Below are positions 42,525 to 50,682 of a DNA stretch of 64,000 bases, one piece after another (position 1 is the first letter of the stretch; every line of letters starts with the position of its first letter). The notes beneath the pieces are model-generated. The model was not told the DNA's origin. It saw nothing but the letters and a program-made list of their open reading frames with translations, and searched no databases. The DNA comes from an uncultured Aquimarina sp. (GTDB lineage Bacteria > Bacteroidota > Bacteroidia > Flavobacteriales > Flavobacteriaceae): the NCBI GenBank assembly GCA_947496355.1, contig CANMCO010000003.1, positions 372,001 to 436,000 on the forward strand. Reading direction: 5' to 3'. Both the position numbers and the translations under genes were made by a program.

Positions 42525-43334
42525 ATGGCTGAAATTGCAAATATTATAAAAAAAATTGCCACCGAAGGGCAGAAGATTAGTACGTATCCTGCAAAAGTGG
42601 TCCGGGTAAATACTGAGCCCAACATGCCGCTTAATGATCAAGGCGAGCAGGATGCGTATTCTGTAGATATCATGAGAGCAGATGGAGCAGAAATTCCTCA
42701 TGTTCGATTAAAGGCCTCTGTACAGGATAAGGAACGAGGAATCGTTTGTGTTCCCAAAGTGGGAAGTTGGGTGTTGGTATCAATTATTGAAACTACAGAA
42801 ACACGAGCCTTCATTTCTCAATATTCTGAAATAGATCAAATATTTTTACGTATAGAGAAGGATGATACCTATTTTGAGTTGAGGACTGATGGAGATGCAA
42901 CAAAATTATCTTATAAACGTCAAGAATCAGCGGGCGATGCAACTACAAATACTCCTGCCACATATAAGGATATCGCAAAACTGAATTTTGGAGCAGATAA
43001 AGTGCTAAAAGCAAAATTTTGGGATGCTACAGGAGATAATGTCACACAAGAAACAATTATTGCTCATGATCAAGTAAAAATAGATTTTGATCAAGGAGAG
43101 GGTTATCAGGCTGTAATTGATAGTGAAAAAGTGTTGTTGGAGAAAGATAATTTAAAATTTCAATTAGATGAAAAATTTGTTATTCAGGCAGGTGGAGAGA
43201 ATCTAAAAACACAGTTAGATATGCTCATAACTGAGATATCAAAAATTGTGGTAGTACAAGGAACAAGCCCTAATGTAGGAGCACTAAATGTAATTAAAGG
43301 TAAGATAGGTTCAATTTTAAAAGTACCAAATTAA
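42525..43334 (+). CDS. Baseplate spike protein with OB-fold (gpV/gp45-like)
   Basis: A 269-aa protein. Residues 18-110 carry the OB-fold typical of gp5/gpV spikes (YPAKVVRVNTEPNMPLNDQGEQDAYSVDIMRADG, ERGIVCVPKVGSWVLVSIIETTETRAFISQYSEID). A beta-rich stalk follows (FELRTDGDATKLSYKRQ, VLLEKDNLKFQLDEKF) and a short helical end. No lysozyme domain is present and no PAAR protein gene is nearby, so the tip is unidentified. The stop overlaps the next ATG (TAATG). Confidence 0.78.
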   Translation: MAEIANIIKKIATEGQKISTYPAKVVRVNTEPNMPLNDQGEQDAYSVDIMRADGAEIPHVRLKASVQDKERGIVCVPKVGSWVLVSIIETTETRAFISQYSEIDQIFLRIEKDDTYFELRTDGDATKLSYKRQESAGDATTNTPATYKDIAKLNFGADKVLKAKFWDATGDNVTQETIIAHDQVKIDFDQGEGYQAVIDSEKVLLEKDNLKFQLDEKFVIQAGGENLKTQLDMLITEISKIVVVQGTSPNVGALNVIKGKIGSILKVPN

Positions 43335-43618
43335 TGGAGTTAAAAACTAGCGCGTTAGCAGCAGATATTAAACAAGTATACATAGACAATTCTTCGTATG
43401 CTATGTTGATGGCAAGTAGTGATAATGATGATAAAGATGCCGCTGCGAAAATAGACGAATTTGCAAAAAAGATTTCTGATGGTATTGCTAAATCAGTTGT
43501 AAGTAATATAAAAAATGGGTTGGTTATAGTTGAATCGCTTGGAACGGGTAATCAAAGTGCACCTGTAAATTCTAAGTCACTGAAAGCTGTTGGTTTAAAT
43601 ATTGTTGATGATTTATAG
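43334..43618 (+). CDS. Small tail-locus protein
   Basis: A 94-aa protein, helical in the first two-thirds (ADIKQVYIDNSSYAMLMASSDNDDKDAAAKIDEFAKKISDGIA) and ending in short strands (NGLVIVESLGTGNQSAPVNSKSL). Not recognised. It is translationally coupled to the spike gene and precedes the W-like wedge gene by ten bases, so it is a structural or assembly protein of the baseplate. Confidence 0.65.
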   Translation: MELKTSALAADIKQVYIDNSSYAMLMASSDNDDKDAAAKIDEFAKKISDGIAKSVVSNIKNGLVIVESLGTGNQSAPVNSKSLKAVGLNIVDDL

Positions 43619-43627
43619 AATACGATT

Positions 43628-43921
43628 ATGGAAGATTTTAAGCTTGATAAAAATAGAGATCTGGAAATAACCAATGGAGATTTTGCTATTGGAGATACCG
43701 ATCAGCAAAATATAGAATTGTTGTTGCTAAGTCATAAAGGAAGTTTTAAAGAACATCCCATATTGGGCGTAGGGATTACAGATTATCTTAAAAGCCCAGA
43801 GATTATATCAAGACTGAGATTAGAAAACGAGATTAGCAACCAGTTAGAGTTTGATGATTTCTTTATAAAAGATGTAGATGTGAACGATTTAGAAAATATA
43901 CATATCGATGGAAACTATTAA
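43628..43921 (+). CDS. Baseplate wedge protein, gp25/gpW-like
   Basis: A 97-aa protein of the gp25 size: LEITNGDFAIGDTDQQNIELLLLSHKGSFKEHPILGVGITDYLKS. The segment 'N.E.LL...KG..K..P..G.GI..YL' corresponds to the gpW/gp25 core that connects sheath and baseplate. It overlaps the following gene by 14 bases. Confidence 0.8.
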   Translation: MEDFKLDKNRDLEITNGDFAIGDTDQQNIELLLLSHKGSFKEHPILGVGITDYLKSPEIISRLRLENEISNQLEFDDFFIKDVDVNDLENIHIDGNY

Positions 43922-44615
43922 GCCACAAGAAAATCAAAGTATTTTTGATATAGCGCTCCAGAAATATGGAAGTATTGAAGGAGTATTTGATTTATTAAAC
44001 GATAATGATATAGACCGAGTAGATAACCAACTCTCTGTTTACAACGAATTAGAGATCACTAGCCCACCTACAAGACGAGAAATCAAAGAATTTTATACAT
44101 CTAGAAGCATACTTCCGGCAACTGACGCAACATTGGCAGATTTGGCATTGCTTGAGGACGAAGATGATTGTATTGGAATTGGTTGTATGGAGGTTGGTGA
44201 GGATTTTGTTGTTTGTCCACCAGAGGATGACATTCCTTCAGAACAACTGAGAATCGATGGATTTGCAGTAGGAAACTTTGCAAATCCTATCTTTTTTAAA
44301 GATATAGAAAATGCAATTTACTATAGAGAATCAGGAAGTTCAGAGCTTGGAAACAAAGTTTTGTTATCAAAAGAGATAGATGAAGGAGCAGATATAGCAG
44401 GTTTAAAGATTTTGATGTCGGTATTGCCTAAAAAACGATATGAAATATATATACCTAAAACTATTGAGGTTAGTACAAGTATTCTTATCACTGTATCAAT
44501 ACCAGCTGATAATATGGTAGATACTAATATTTTTAACTCGACAGAAGTTTTGAATAGTATCTCTAAAGGTGAAAGGTTCCTTATTAAATTTTCTAATAGA
44601 ATTATACAATTATAA
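43908..44615 (+). CDS. Baseplate protein with LysM/gpX-like N-terminus
   Basis: A 235-aa protein. The first 60 residues (NQSIFDIALQKYGSIEGVFDLLNDNDI...DNQLSVYNELEI) look like the LysM-type fold of phage tail protein X. The middle is acidic (DLALLEDEDDCIGIGCMEVGEDFVVCPPEDD, with three cysteines) and the C-terminal part is beta-rich. It lies between W- and J-like genes. It may hold the hub to the wedge. The middle and C-terminal domains are not recognised. Confidence 0.65.
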   Translation: METIKPQENQSIFDIALQKYGSIEGVFDLLNDNDIDRVDNQLSVYNELEITSPPTRREIKEFYTSRSILPATDATLADLALLEDEDDCIGIGCMEVGEDFVVCPPEDDIPSEQLRIDGFAVGNFANPIFFKDIENAIYYRESGSSELGNKVLLSKEIDEGADIAGLKILMSVLPKKRYEIYIPKTIEVSTSILITVSIPADNMVDTNIFNSTEVLNSISKGERFLIKFSNRIIQL

Positions 44616-44626
44616 ATTGACTATTC

Positions 44627-45694
44627 ATGGCACGTACCATTGCAGAAATACAACAAGAGATTTTAAACCAAAAGGAAGAGGTAGATCAATTAAGTGCTCT
44701 AGAGATACTTACTACTAATGAAAAGCAAACTTTAGAAGGCAAGCTTACCAGTACTTCTAAAACGGCCATATGGAGACTTTGGGTATACATAGTGGCAACC
44801 GCCATTTGGATGCATGAAAAAATCGTAGAGCGTAATGCGCTTTTATCAAGACCGCATACATTGTCTTGGTATAGAGAACAGGCATTCAACTATATTGCGG
44901 GAGCACCATTAATATGGGAAGAAGGGTATTTCCAATTTGATACAACGAAAATTAACAATATCGAGAATGCAAAAATAATAAAGCACTGTGCAATATCAGA
45001 ACGTTTATATGATGATGTGTTTGGTGATATAAATGATCCTAATAATACTAATCCTCCTACACAGAATACTGAGGCACTAATAAAAGAATATTACTACAAT
45101 CAGGTTGGTATTGTAACCATGAAAGTAGCAAAACGAGTCGACGGATTACCAAAGGCATTAACAACTCCAGAACGACAGGCATTTCAATATTATATGAATC
45201 AAGTTAAAGATGCTGGTACCCAAATAAGAATTGTATCTACTACTGGTGATAAAATAAGAATTGAATTAGATGTATATGTTGATCCTTTGGCTATTTATAC
45301 CAAAGGTGAAAATGAAGGTAAATTAATTAAAGATTTGTCCAGAAAACCAGTAGAAGATACCATCAAAAATTACATAGAGACTTTAGAATTTAATGGGGCA
45401 TTTGTACCTACATTTTTGATAGATAGCATACAAAAAGAAGAAGGAGTGCAATTGCCCATACTCAGAAAAATAAAGATATCACCTTTTAGCAAGGATTTAG
45501 CTAACGGATTTGATGTGTATGATGATGAAGATGAAAAACGAGAATCCCCATTTTTTGTGCCTACTTCTGGATATTTTAACACCGATTTTTCTGAGTCTCA
45601 GGACGACGATGATATAGATCCGGAAGACAAAGAAGGTATTGTAGTCAACTACTTTCCTTATAATTTACAAACAGATCCTAGTTTTAACCTGTAA
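44627..45694 (+). CDS. Baseplate wedge protein, gpJ-like
   Basis: A 355-aa protein. The N-terminal hydrophobic helix region (SKTAIWRLWVYIVATAIWMHEKIVERNALLS) and the C-terminal segment (IELDVYVDPLAIYTKGENEG, RKPVEDTIKNYIETLEFNGAFVPTFLIDSIQKEEGV) match baseplate J-like proteins from Bacteroidota tails. J-like proteins form the wedge dimer around the hub. The following I-like gene starts three bases later, as in P2 and Mu. Confidence 0.8.
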   Translation: MARTIAEIQQEILNQKEEVDQLSALEILTTNEKQTLEGKLTSTSKTAIWRLWVYIVATAIWMHEKIVERNALLSRPHTLSWYREQAFNYIAGAPLIWEEGYFQFDTTKINNIENAKIIKHCAISERLYDDVFGDINDPNNTNPPTQNTEALIKEYYYNQVGIVTMKVAKRVDGLPKALTTPERQAFQYYMNQVKDAGTQIRIVSTTGDKIRIELDVYVDPLAIYTKGENEGKLIKDLSRKPVEDTIKNYIETLEFNGAFVPTFLIDSIQKEEGVQLPILRKIKISPFSKDLANGFDVYDDEDEKRESPFFVPTSGYFNTDFSESQDDDDIDPEDKEGIVVNYFPYNLQTDPSFNL

Positions 45695-45697
45695 TCT

Positions 45698-46441
45698 ATG
45701 GAAAATAACTTAAAAAAATATACAACCATAGATTGGAAACGTGCATTAATAATGTTGATGCCGCCAGTATTGCGAAAAATGAAACATGCTTCGTGGTTAC
45801 AGGTTTTACTTACGCCATTGTCCAATATCTATGACGATACGTTGTATAAAATGCAGCACAATGGTCAGGTAATATATCTAGAGAAAGTATTGAATGAATT
45901 GTTTAATAAGAGTAAAACATATCAATACTATGAGACCACTCAAGAGAAGGCTAATAATGGTTTGATTTTTATTGATGATGCCGATCGACCCACAGTTCAA
46001 TACCTGTATACACATGACGAGATAGAAAACGGATTACCTCCAATTGTTACCTACACTCAAAATCCAGAAGAGAAAAAAGATTTTAGAAATTTCTTATATC
46101 TGGCAAGTGATTTGGATCTGAGTAGTACAGAGTATTTTAACTTTAGAATTAATATTCCAGAAGCAATTTTAGAGAATGCAGGTACATTTCTTAATGAAGT
46201 AAAAGCAATTGAAAAATCCAGCATACCAATAATTAAAAAGCAGAGAATGATTGAAGAAAAAAGTGATGTACTTGTATATGACGGAAAACATCCTTTTTCT
46301 AATCACCCAGATGCAGTAAAAATACAAACACCTAGATTTCATAAAGTAGTTAATTTTTATAAACTGGTCGCCAAGAGTTATGAAACCAGAAGATATCTGT
46401 ATACAGATAGTGAAAATGACTCAGATATAACAATCTTATAA
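45698..46441 (+). CDS. Tail protein I-like baseplate component
   Basis: A 247-aa protein. The N-terminal helix bundle (TTIDWKRALIMLMPPVLRKMKHASWLQVLLTPLSNIYDDTLYKMQHNGQVIYLEKVLNELF) resembles gpI of P2-like phages, which joins wedge and tail fibre. The remaining part is beta-rich. Position between J and the collar fibre supports the call; sequence identity with known I proteins was not tested. Confidence 0.7.
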   Translation: MENNLKKYTTIDWKRALIMLMPPVLRKMKHASWLQVLLTPLSNIYDDTLYKMQHNGQVIYLEKVLNELFNKSKTYQYYETTQEKANNGLIFIDDADRPTVQYLYTHDEIENGLPPIVTYTQNPEEKKDFRNFLYLASDLDLSSTEYFNFRINIPEAILENAGTFLNEVKAIEKSSIPIIKKQRMIEEKSDVLVYDGKHPFSNHPDAVKIQTPRFHKVVNFYKLVAKSYETRRYLYTDSENDSDITIL

Positions 46442-46450
46442 ACGATTTCG

Positions 46451-49222
46451 ATGAAAAGAGTACGATTTGGATATAAAGGAGGATTTCCTCTAGAGCAAGA
46501 AACACTAATTCAATTGCAAAAAGCATATGAAGAAGATGTTTTAGAAGCCATGATGGCTCAGTGGGGTATAGATCCTACTAAACGATACAAAATTAAGGAG
46601 GCCGCTTCAGAACAATACAACTGGATCATAGCTCCTTATAGATTTATAGAAGTAGATCCATCTAATGGTAATGAAACTCAAAGAATAAAACCACAATTAT
46701 TTAGGCTGAAGTATTTAGCCAATGCTGCTCATGTACAGATTGTTGATCTAAGGGCAACTGATGGTTTTTTAGAATATGCTCAGGCAAATCAGAATAATGA
46801 CTTAAACCGGAAAGTATATGAGGATTTTGTTGCGGAAATGGTAACCACGGCAAATTCAGAAACTTTTCCTTATGCTTCATTATTAGAACTCAAAACCACT
46901 ATAGCCTTATCCTCAGAAATCGATGGCGTAAAAGAAAACTATTTACCACGTGATGGTTCAAAACCTATGACGGGCAGTTTAGCTTTAGGGATAGATAAGC
47001 CAAATCTAACAGATGGAGAAGAAGGGGATAGACTTATTTTTAGAGGAACAGGAGGAAACACAGACGCTGTATGGATGAGTAAAAATACACCTTCACAAGA
47101 TGTTACCGAACTTAGAGTTAATATTGGAGATAATGCAACAGGATCATCAAAAGATTCTTTTATTATAGGAGGATCAGTTTCTGGAGGATCTCCTTGGGAA
47201 GAAAAGTTTAGAGTACAAACAAATGGTCGTGTGGGGATTGGAGTTTCTAATCCAGAGGCTAACCTGGATATAGATGCTACTATAGGTACAAATCCGGGGA
47301 AATTAAAGATTAGAAATGTGGCCCAAGTAAATAGTCAGACCGCATTAGTAATCGATTCAGAAGGTAACGTAGGAAGAGGTACTACCGGAGTTGGTGGTTT
47401 TGAATTAGGAATGATTATGATGTGGAGTGGCGCTATTAACGAAATCCCAACGGGTTGGGCTTTATGTAATGGAGTTGGAGGAACTCCTAACTTATCAGGA
47501 AAATTTATAGTAGGATATTCTGCAGGTGATTCTGATTATAATACAATAGGAAATGACGGAGGAGAAAAAACAGTAAGATTGACAACAAGTCAAATGCCTT
47601 CACACACTCATTCTGGAAGTACGAATTCAAGGGGTAAACACTTTCATGGTTTCCCTGCGGATGATCAATTGCAAAGTTTTACAAGTCGATATTCCAATGA
47701 GCTTTTAAGATATGATGCCAGGTCGGTATTAAATGCTGGGGATGCAAGACGTTTAAGAACAACTGAAAATGGAGATCACACACATAGTCTAAACATTACA
47801 AATGCCGGAGGCGGACAACCTCATGAAAATAGGCCTCCTTATTATACACTAGCTTTCATTGTTTATGTGGGGCTTGATTTTAATGCTTTGCCAGTTGTAA
47901 GTGCTGGTAATGATGTAGCAATTACGTTGCCTACAAATTCTGTAAACTTGTCAGGTTCGGCTTCAGATCCAGATGGAAATGTTTTGTCAACACAATGGAC
48001 AAGAGTATCTGGTGGTTCAGCTACTATTGCAAATCCAAATTCGTTATCAACGGCTGTAACTGGATTATCTTTAGGTACTTATGTTTTCAGACTTACAGCA
48101 ACTGACGATGATAATGGACAGGTTTTTGATACTGTTTCAGTAAGAGTAATCGAGGCTGCTGCATTTATTCGGGTAGTACCAACAAGTCTAGGAAGTAGTA
48201 TCCCTAGAGCTGGAGGTACATATGATGTAACGATAGAAAGCAATAGACCATGGAGAAAAGGTATTGGAATAGTAGGGGTTACTCTAAGTCAAGATTCCGG
48301 CAACGGAGGTGAAACTATTCAGCTTACTGTCCCTCGAAATACAGGAACTTCGCCTCGACGAGGGTCACTTCAGTTTCAGCACGTAAGTGGAAGTTTGAAT
48401 GCAAGTGTTGGATGGAATCAGCTAGGAGCTACAATCGTACCATCAAATATATCTGTAAGCCCTACAACTATTAGGTTTAGAAATGTAGGAGAAGAGACAT
48501 CTGTACGGGTTACTACTAATCAATCTTGGCAAGCAACATCAAATAATAGCGCAGTGCTTATAGATCCCTCTTCAGGATCAGGAAGTATGCCGGTTATATT
48601 AACACTTAGAGCATCTGGTAGTCGATCTGGCACTATTACTTTTAGAGCAGGAACGGGCGCTGGAAGTACTGTGTCGGTAGGTTGGAGTAGTTCTATAAGT
48701 GGAGGTGGTGGTTCGGGCGACCCAATAATAGTTGGTCCTGATGGAGCTAATTGTTTTGATATTAAATCTGATGTTTTATTAGCCAACGGAAAAACGAAAA
48801 AAATTGCAGATATCGTTCTTGGAGATAAATTAGTTGGATTAGATTATCCGAATAGAATAGACGAGTCACAGGGTGATTATTTTGATTGGAAAGGGGCTTT
48901 AAATAAAGGTGAGTCAGCAGAAGTAACTGTTACCAAAATCGAATTTATTGATGCATCAAGTTATTATCAAATCAAATTATCCAATCGAAAAATAATTAGA
49001 GTTACGGAAGAGCACCCATTACTAATTATTGAGAAGAGGAACACAGTTATTTGGAAAAGAGTAAAAGATCTAAAAGAAAATGACAAGATAATAGATAAGA
49101 ATAAAAACAAGTTAGGTATTGAATATATTAAAGTAGTCAACAAACCATTAAAAGTTGCAATTCTTGGAGTAGAAAATGTAGATAATTATGTTGTGGGGGG
49201 AATAGTGGCTCACAATAAATAA
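46451..49222 (+). CDS. Tail collar fibre with PKD, BACON-like and C-terminal Hint domains
   Basis: A 923-aa receptor-binding-type protein. In order: N-terminal attachment region (1-170); collar domain (about 320-476, WALCNGVGGTPNLSGKF, with metal-binding SHTHSG and GDHTHSL); a PKD/K319-like domain (478-565); two BACON-like domains (570-760, WRKGIGIVGV and SWQATSNNS); a glycine linker; and a Hint domain (768-923). The Hint domain has nucleophile Cys768 (NCFDIKSDVLL), TEEHPLL and C-terminal VVGGIVAHNK at the protein end. There is no C-extein. Autoproteolysis or ligation of the fibre C-terminus is the likely outcome. Fibre plus Hint is unusual. Confidence 0.88.
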   Translation: MKRVRFGYKGGFPLEQETLIQLQKAYEEDVLEAMMAQWGIDPTKRYKIKEAASEQYNWIIAPYRFIEVDPSNGNETQRIKPQLFRLKYLANAAHVQIVDLRATDGFLEYAQANQNNDLNRKVYEDFVAEMVTTANSETFPYASLLELKTTIALSSEIDGVKENYLPRDGSKPMTGSLALGIDKPNLTDGEEGDRLIFRGTGGNTDAVWMSKNTPSQDVTELRVNIGDNATGSSKDSFIIGGSVSGGSPWEEKFRVQTNGRVGIGVSNPEANLDIDATIGTNPGKLKIRNVAQVNSQTALVIDSEGNVGRGTTGVGGFELGMIMMWSGAINEIPTGWALCNGVGGTPNLSGKFIVGYSAGDSDYNTIGNDGGEKTVRLTTSQMPSHTHSGSTNSRGKHFHGFPADDQLQSFTSRYSNELLRYDARSVLNAGDARRLRTTENGDHTHSLNITNAGGGQPHENRPPYYTLAFIVYVGLDFNALPVVSAGNDVAITLPTNSVNLSGSASDPDGNVLSTQWTRVSGGSATIANPNSLSTAVTGLSLGTYVFRLTATDDDNGQVFDTVSVRVIEAAAFIRVVPTSLGSSIPRAGGTYDVTIESNRPWRKGIGIVGVTLSQDSGNGGETIQLTVPRNTGTSPRRGSLQFQHVSGSLNASVGWNQLGATIVPSNISVSPTTIRFRNVGEETSVRVTTNQSWQATSNNSAVLIDPSSGSGSMPVILTLRASGSRSGTITFRAGTGAGSTVSVGWSSSISGGGGSGDPIIVGPDGANCFDIKSDVLLANGKTKKIADIVLGDKLVGLDYPNRIDESQGDYFDWKGALNKGESAEVTVTKIEFIDASSYYQIKLSNRKIIRVTEEHPLLIIEKRNTVIWKRVKDLKENDKIIDKNKNKLGIEYIKVVNKPLKVAILGVENVDNYVVGGIVAHNK

Positions 49223-49264
49223 ATTTAACAATCAAAACTTCAATGTTTTAATAAAAATTTGATA

Positions 49265-49765
49265 ATGAAACAACCAAAGGAAATACTCAAGACCTATTTT
49301 GAGACCGGTGATAAGCCTACAGAACAAGAATTTTGTGATCTAATCGATAGTTATCATCATATCGATAGCGGCCTGATTGTAACCAATGTAGTAGCAAATC
49401 AAAATGGAGATCAAAAAATTTCATTTTCTAATGGTGCTTCGGTATTGGTAAAAGATCCTACCGCAGGCATTTCTACAAATAACAAAATTAGGATAGTAAA
49501 TTTGGGAATTTTAAGCCCTATTGGAGGTTTAGAAGGAGGTGATGTTATTTTAAGAAACGAAAGATTATCAGTTGATCGCCTTGAAAAAACACCTGTGAGC
49601 TCTGCAGATTCATTAAGGAATAGTTTCCTGGAAAATGTTTTGATTCAAGCTATTAATAATTTAGAACCTCCGTTAGTAGTAAAAGAAGACGAAAATATCA
49701 TTTTTGAATTTGATTTGATTGCTAACCCCATTCTTATTGAAGGAGAAGGGCCTATAAGACTATAA
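49265..49765 (+). CDS. Fibre adaptor/chaperone-like protein, copy 1
   Basis: A 166-aa protein starting at ATG 49265 (an upstream in-frame TTG is less likely). Residues 1-44 (MKQPKEILKTYFETGDKPTE...FCDLIDSYHHIDSGL) are nearly the same as in the protein at 50296, though many codons differ, so the copies are old and under selection. This N-terminal motif is familiar from Bacteroidota fibre and surface proteins. The C-terminal part is beta-rich. It is paired with the fibre gene directly downstream. Confidence 0.7.
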   Translation: MKQPKEILKTYFETGDKPTEQEFCDLIDSYHHIDSGLIVTNVVANQNGDQKISFSNGASVLVKDPTAGISTNNKIRIVNLGILSPIGGLEGGDVILRNERLSVDRLEKTPVSSADSLRNSFLENVLIQAINNLEPPLVVKEDENIIFEFDLIANPILIEGEGPIRL

Positions 49766-49767
49766 AT

Positions 49768-50271
49768 ATGAGATCTTTTAGTTATTTTTTAAAATCTGGA
49801 AAAGGCACCTATGGTTTGGGTCATACACAACTTACTGTAGATGATGTATATGTAAATAATTTAACGTTTAATGAAGAAATAATAAATCCAACAGGTGCCA
49901 AAATAGCCTTTAGCCCCACCCTAGGCAATTTTTCGACGGAATACTCTGTGCAAACTACAAGAGCATTCTATACATTGGTAGGAGATTTATTGACGTTTAA
50001 TGTATCATTTACAAATATAAATAGTCTGGTTCCAACGCCCAGTCAGTTCATAATAAATTTAAGATTGCCTTATGGAGGAGAGGTTAATACTCCTTTGCTA
50101 ATAGGTCGTACAAATAATTTTACAGTAGATATGGGGTTTGCAGAAATGCGTAGAGGACAATCTATTATTTCGTTTTATGATCAAAGTAACACCAGACTTT
50201 CCAATGTAATTGTAACCAATGGAGAATTAACACTATCTGGGTCTTTTATTGTAGGAGGTCTATTTGCATAA
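49768..50271 (+). CDS. Short fibre-like beta-rich protein
   Basis: A 167-aa protein starting MRSFSYFLKSGKGTYGLGHT. The first residues share Y/F-x-LK-x-GKG with the 593-aa fibre at 50682 (MAIYKFILKPGKG), indicating a common attachment segment. The rest is a beta-sandwich-like region (TLVGDLLTFNVSFTNIN, IINLRLPYGGEVNTPLLIG) resembling a small tip domain. It is the second partner of the first adaptor+fibre cassette and possibly an alternative receptor-binding tip. Confidence 0.65.
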   Translation: MRSFSYFLKSGKGTYGLGHTQLTVDDVYVNNLTFNEEIINPTGAKIAFSPTLGNFSTEYSVQTTRAFYTLVGDLLTFNVSFTNINSLVPTPSQFIINLRLPYGGEVNTPLLIGRTNNFTVDMGFAEMRRGQSIISFYDQSNTRLSNVIVTNGELTLSGSFIVGGLFA

Positions 50272-50295
50272 TTCAGAATTCATAAAACAAAAAAG

Positions 50296-50682
50296 ATGAA
50301 ACAACCAAAAGAAATATTAAAATCCTACTTTGAAACCGGTGACAAACCTACTGAACAAGAGTTCTGCGACCTCATAGATAGTTATCATCATCTAGATAGC
50401 GGGTTAGTGGTTACCAATGTTCGCGAAGAGAGTAATGGAGATATCGTTATAAGTTTATCTGATGGAAAATCGATTACTGTAGAGAAACCTACGAATCAGG
50501 TAATTCAAGATAATACGGTGAGAGTAGTCAATTTAGGTTCGGTTTTTTCTTTTGGAGGAGATGATGAAGAAAGTATAAAACAAGAATTTGCTAATCAGTT
50601 TAATCAATTGCCAGAGTCGTTAAGGACCGTTTTGGAAACAGAAAATATCATTATTGTTGGAGATATAATACAAGGAGAATAA
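50296..50682 (+). CDS. Fibre adaptor/chaperone-like protein, copy 2
   Basis: A 128-aa paralogue of the protein at 49265. The N-terminal 44 residues differ by only a few substitutions (KSYFETGDKPTEQEF, LDSGLVVTNV), while the C-terminal half is different. Its stop codon overlaps the start of the following fibre (TAATG), implying co-translational pairing of the two products. Either a chaperone or an adaptor joining the fibre to the baseplate. The exact role is inferred from cassette structure. Confidence 0.7.
   Translation: MKQPKEILKSYFETGDKPTEQEFCDLIDSYHHLDSGLVVTNVREESNGDIVISLSDGKSITVEKPTNQVIQDNTVRVVNLGSVFSFGGDDEESIKQEFANQFNQLPESLRTVLETENIIIVGDIIQGE

Noticed and set aside
46451..49222. Protein-splicing intein in the fibre gene
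   Set aside because: The Hint domain ends the protein (VAHNK, then stop). Without a C-extein there is nothing to splice, so cleavage or ligation is more likely.
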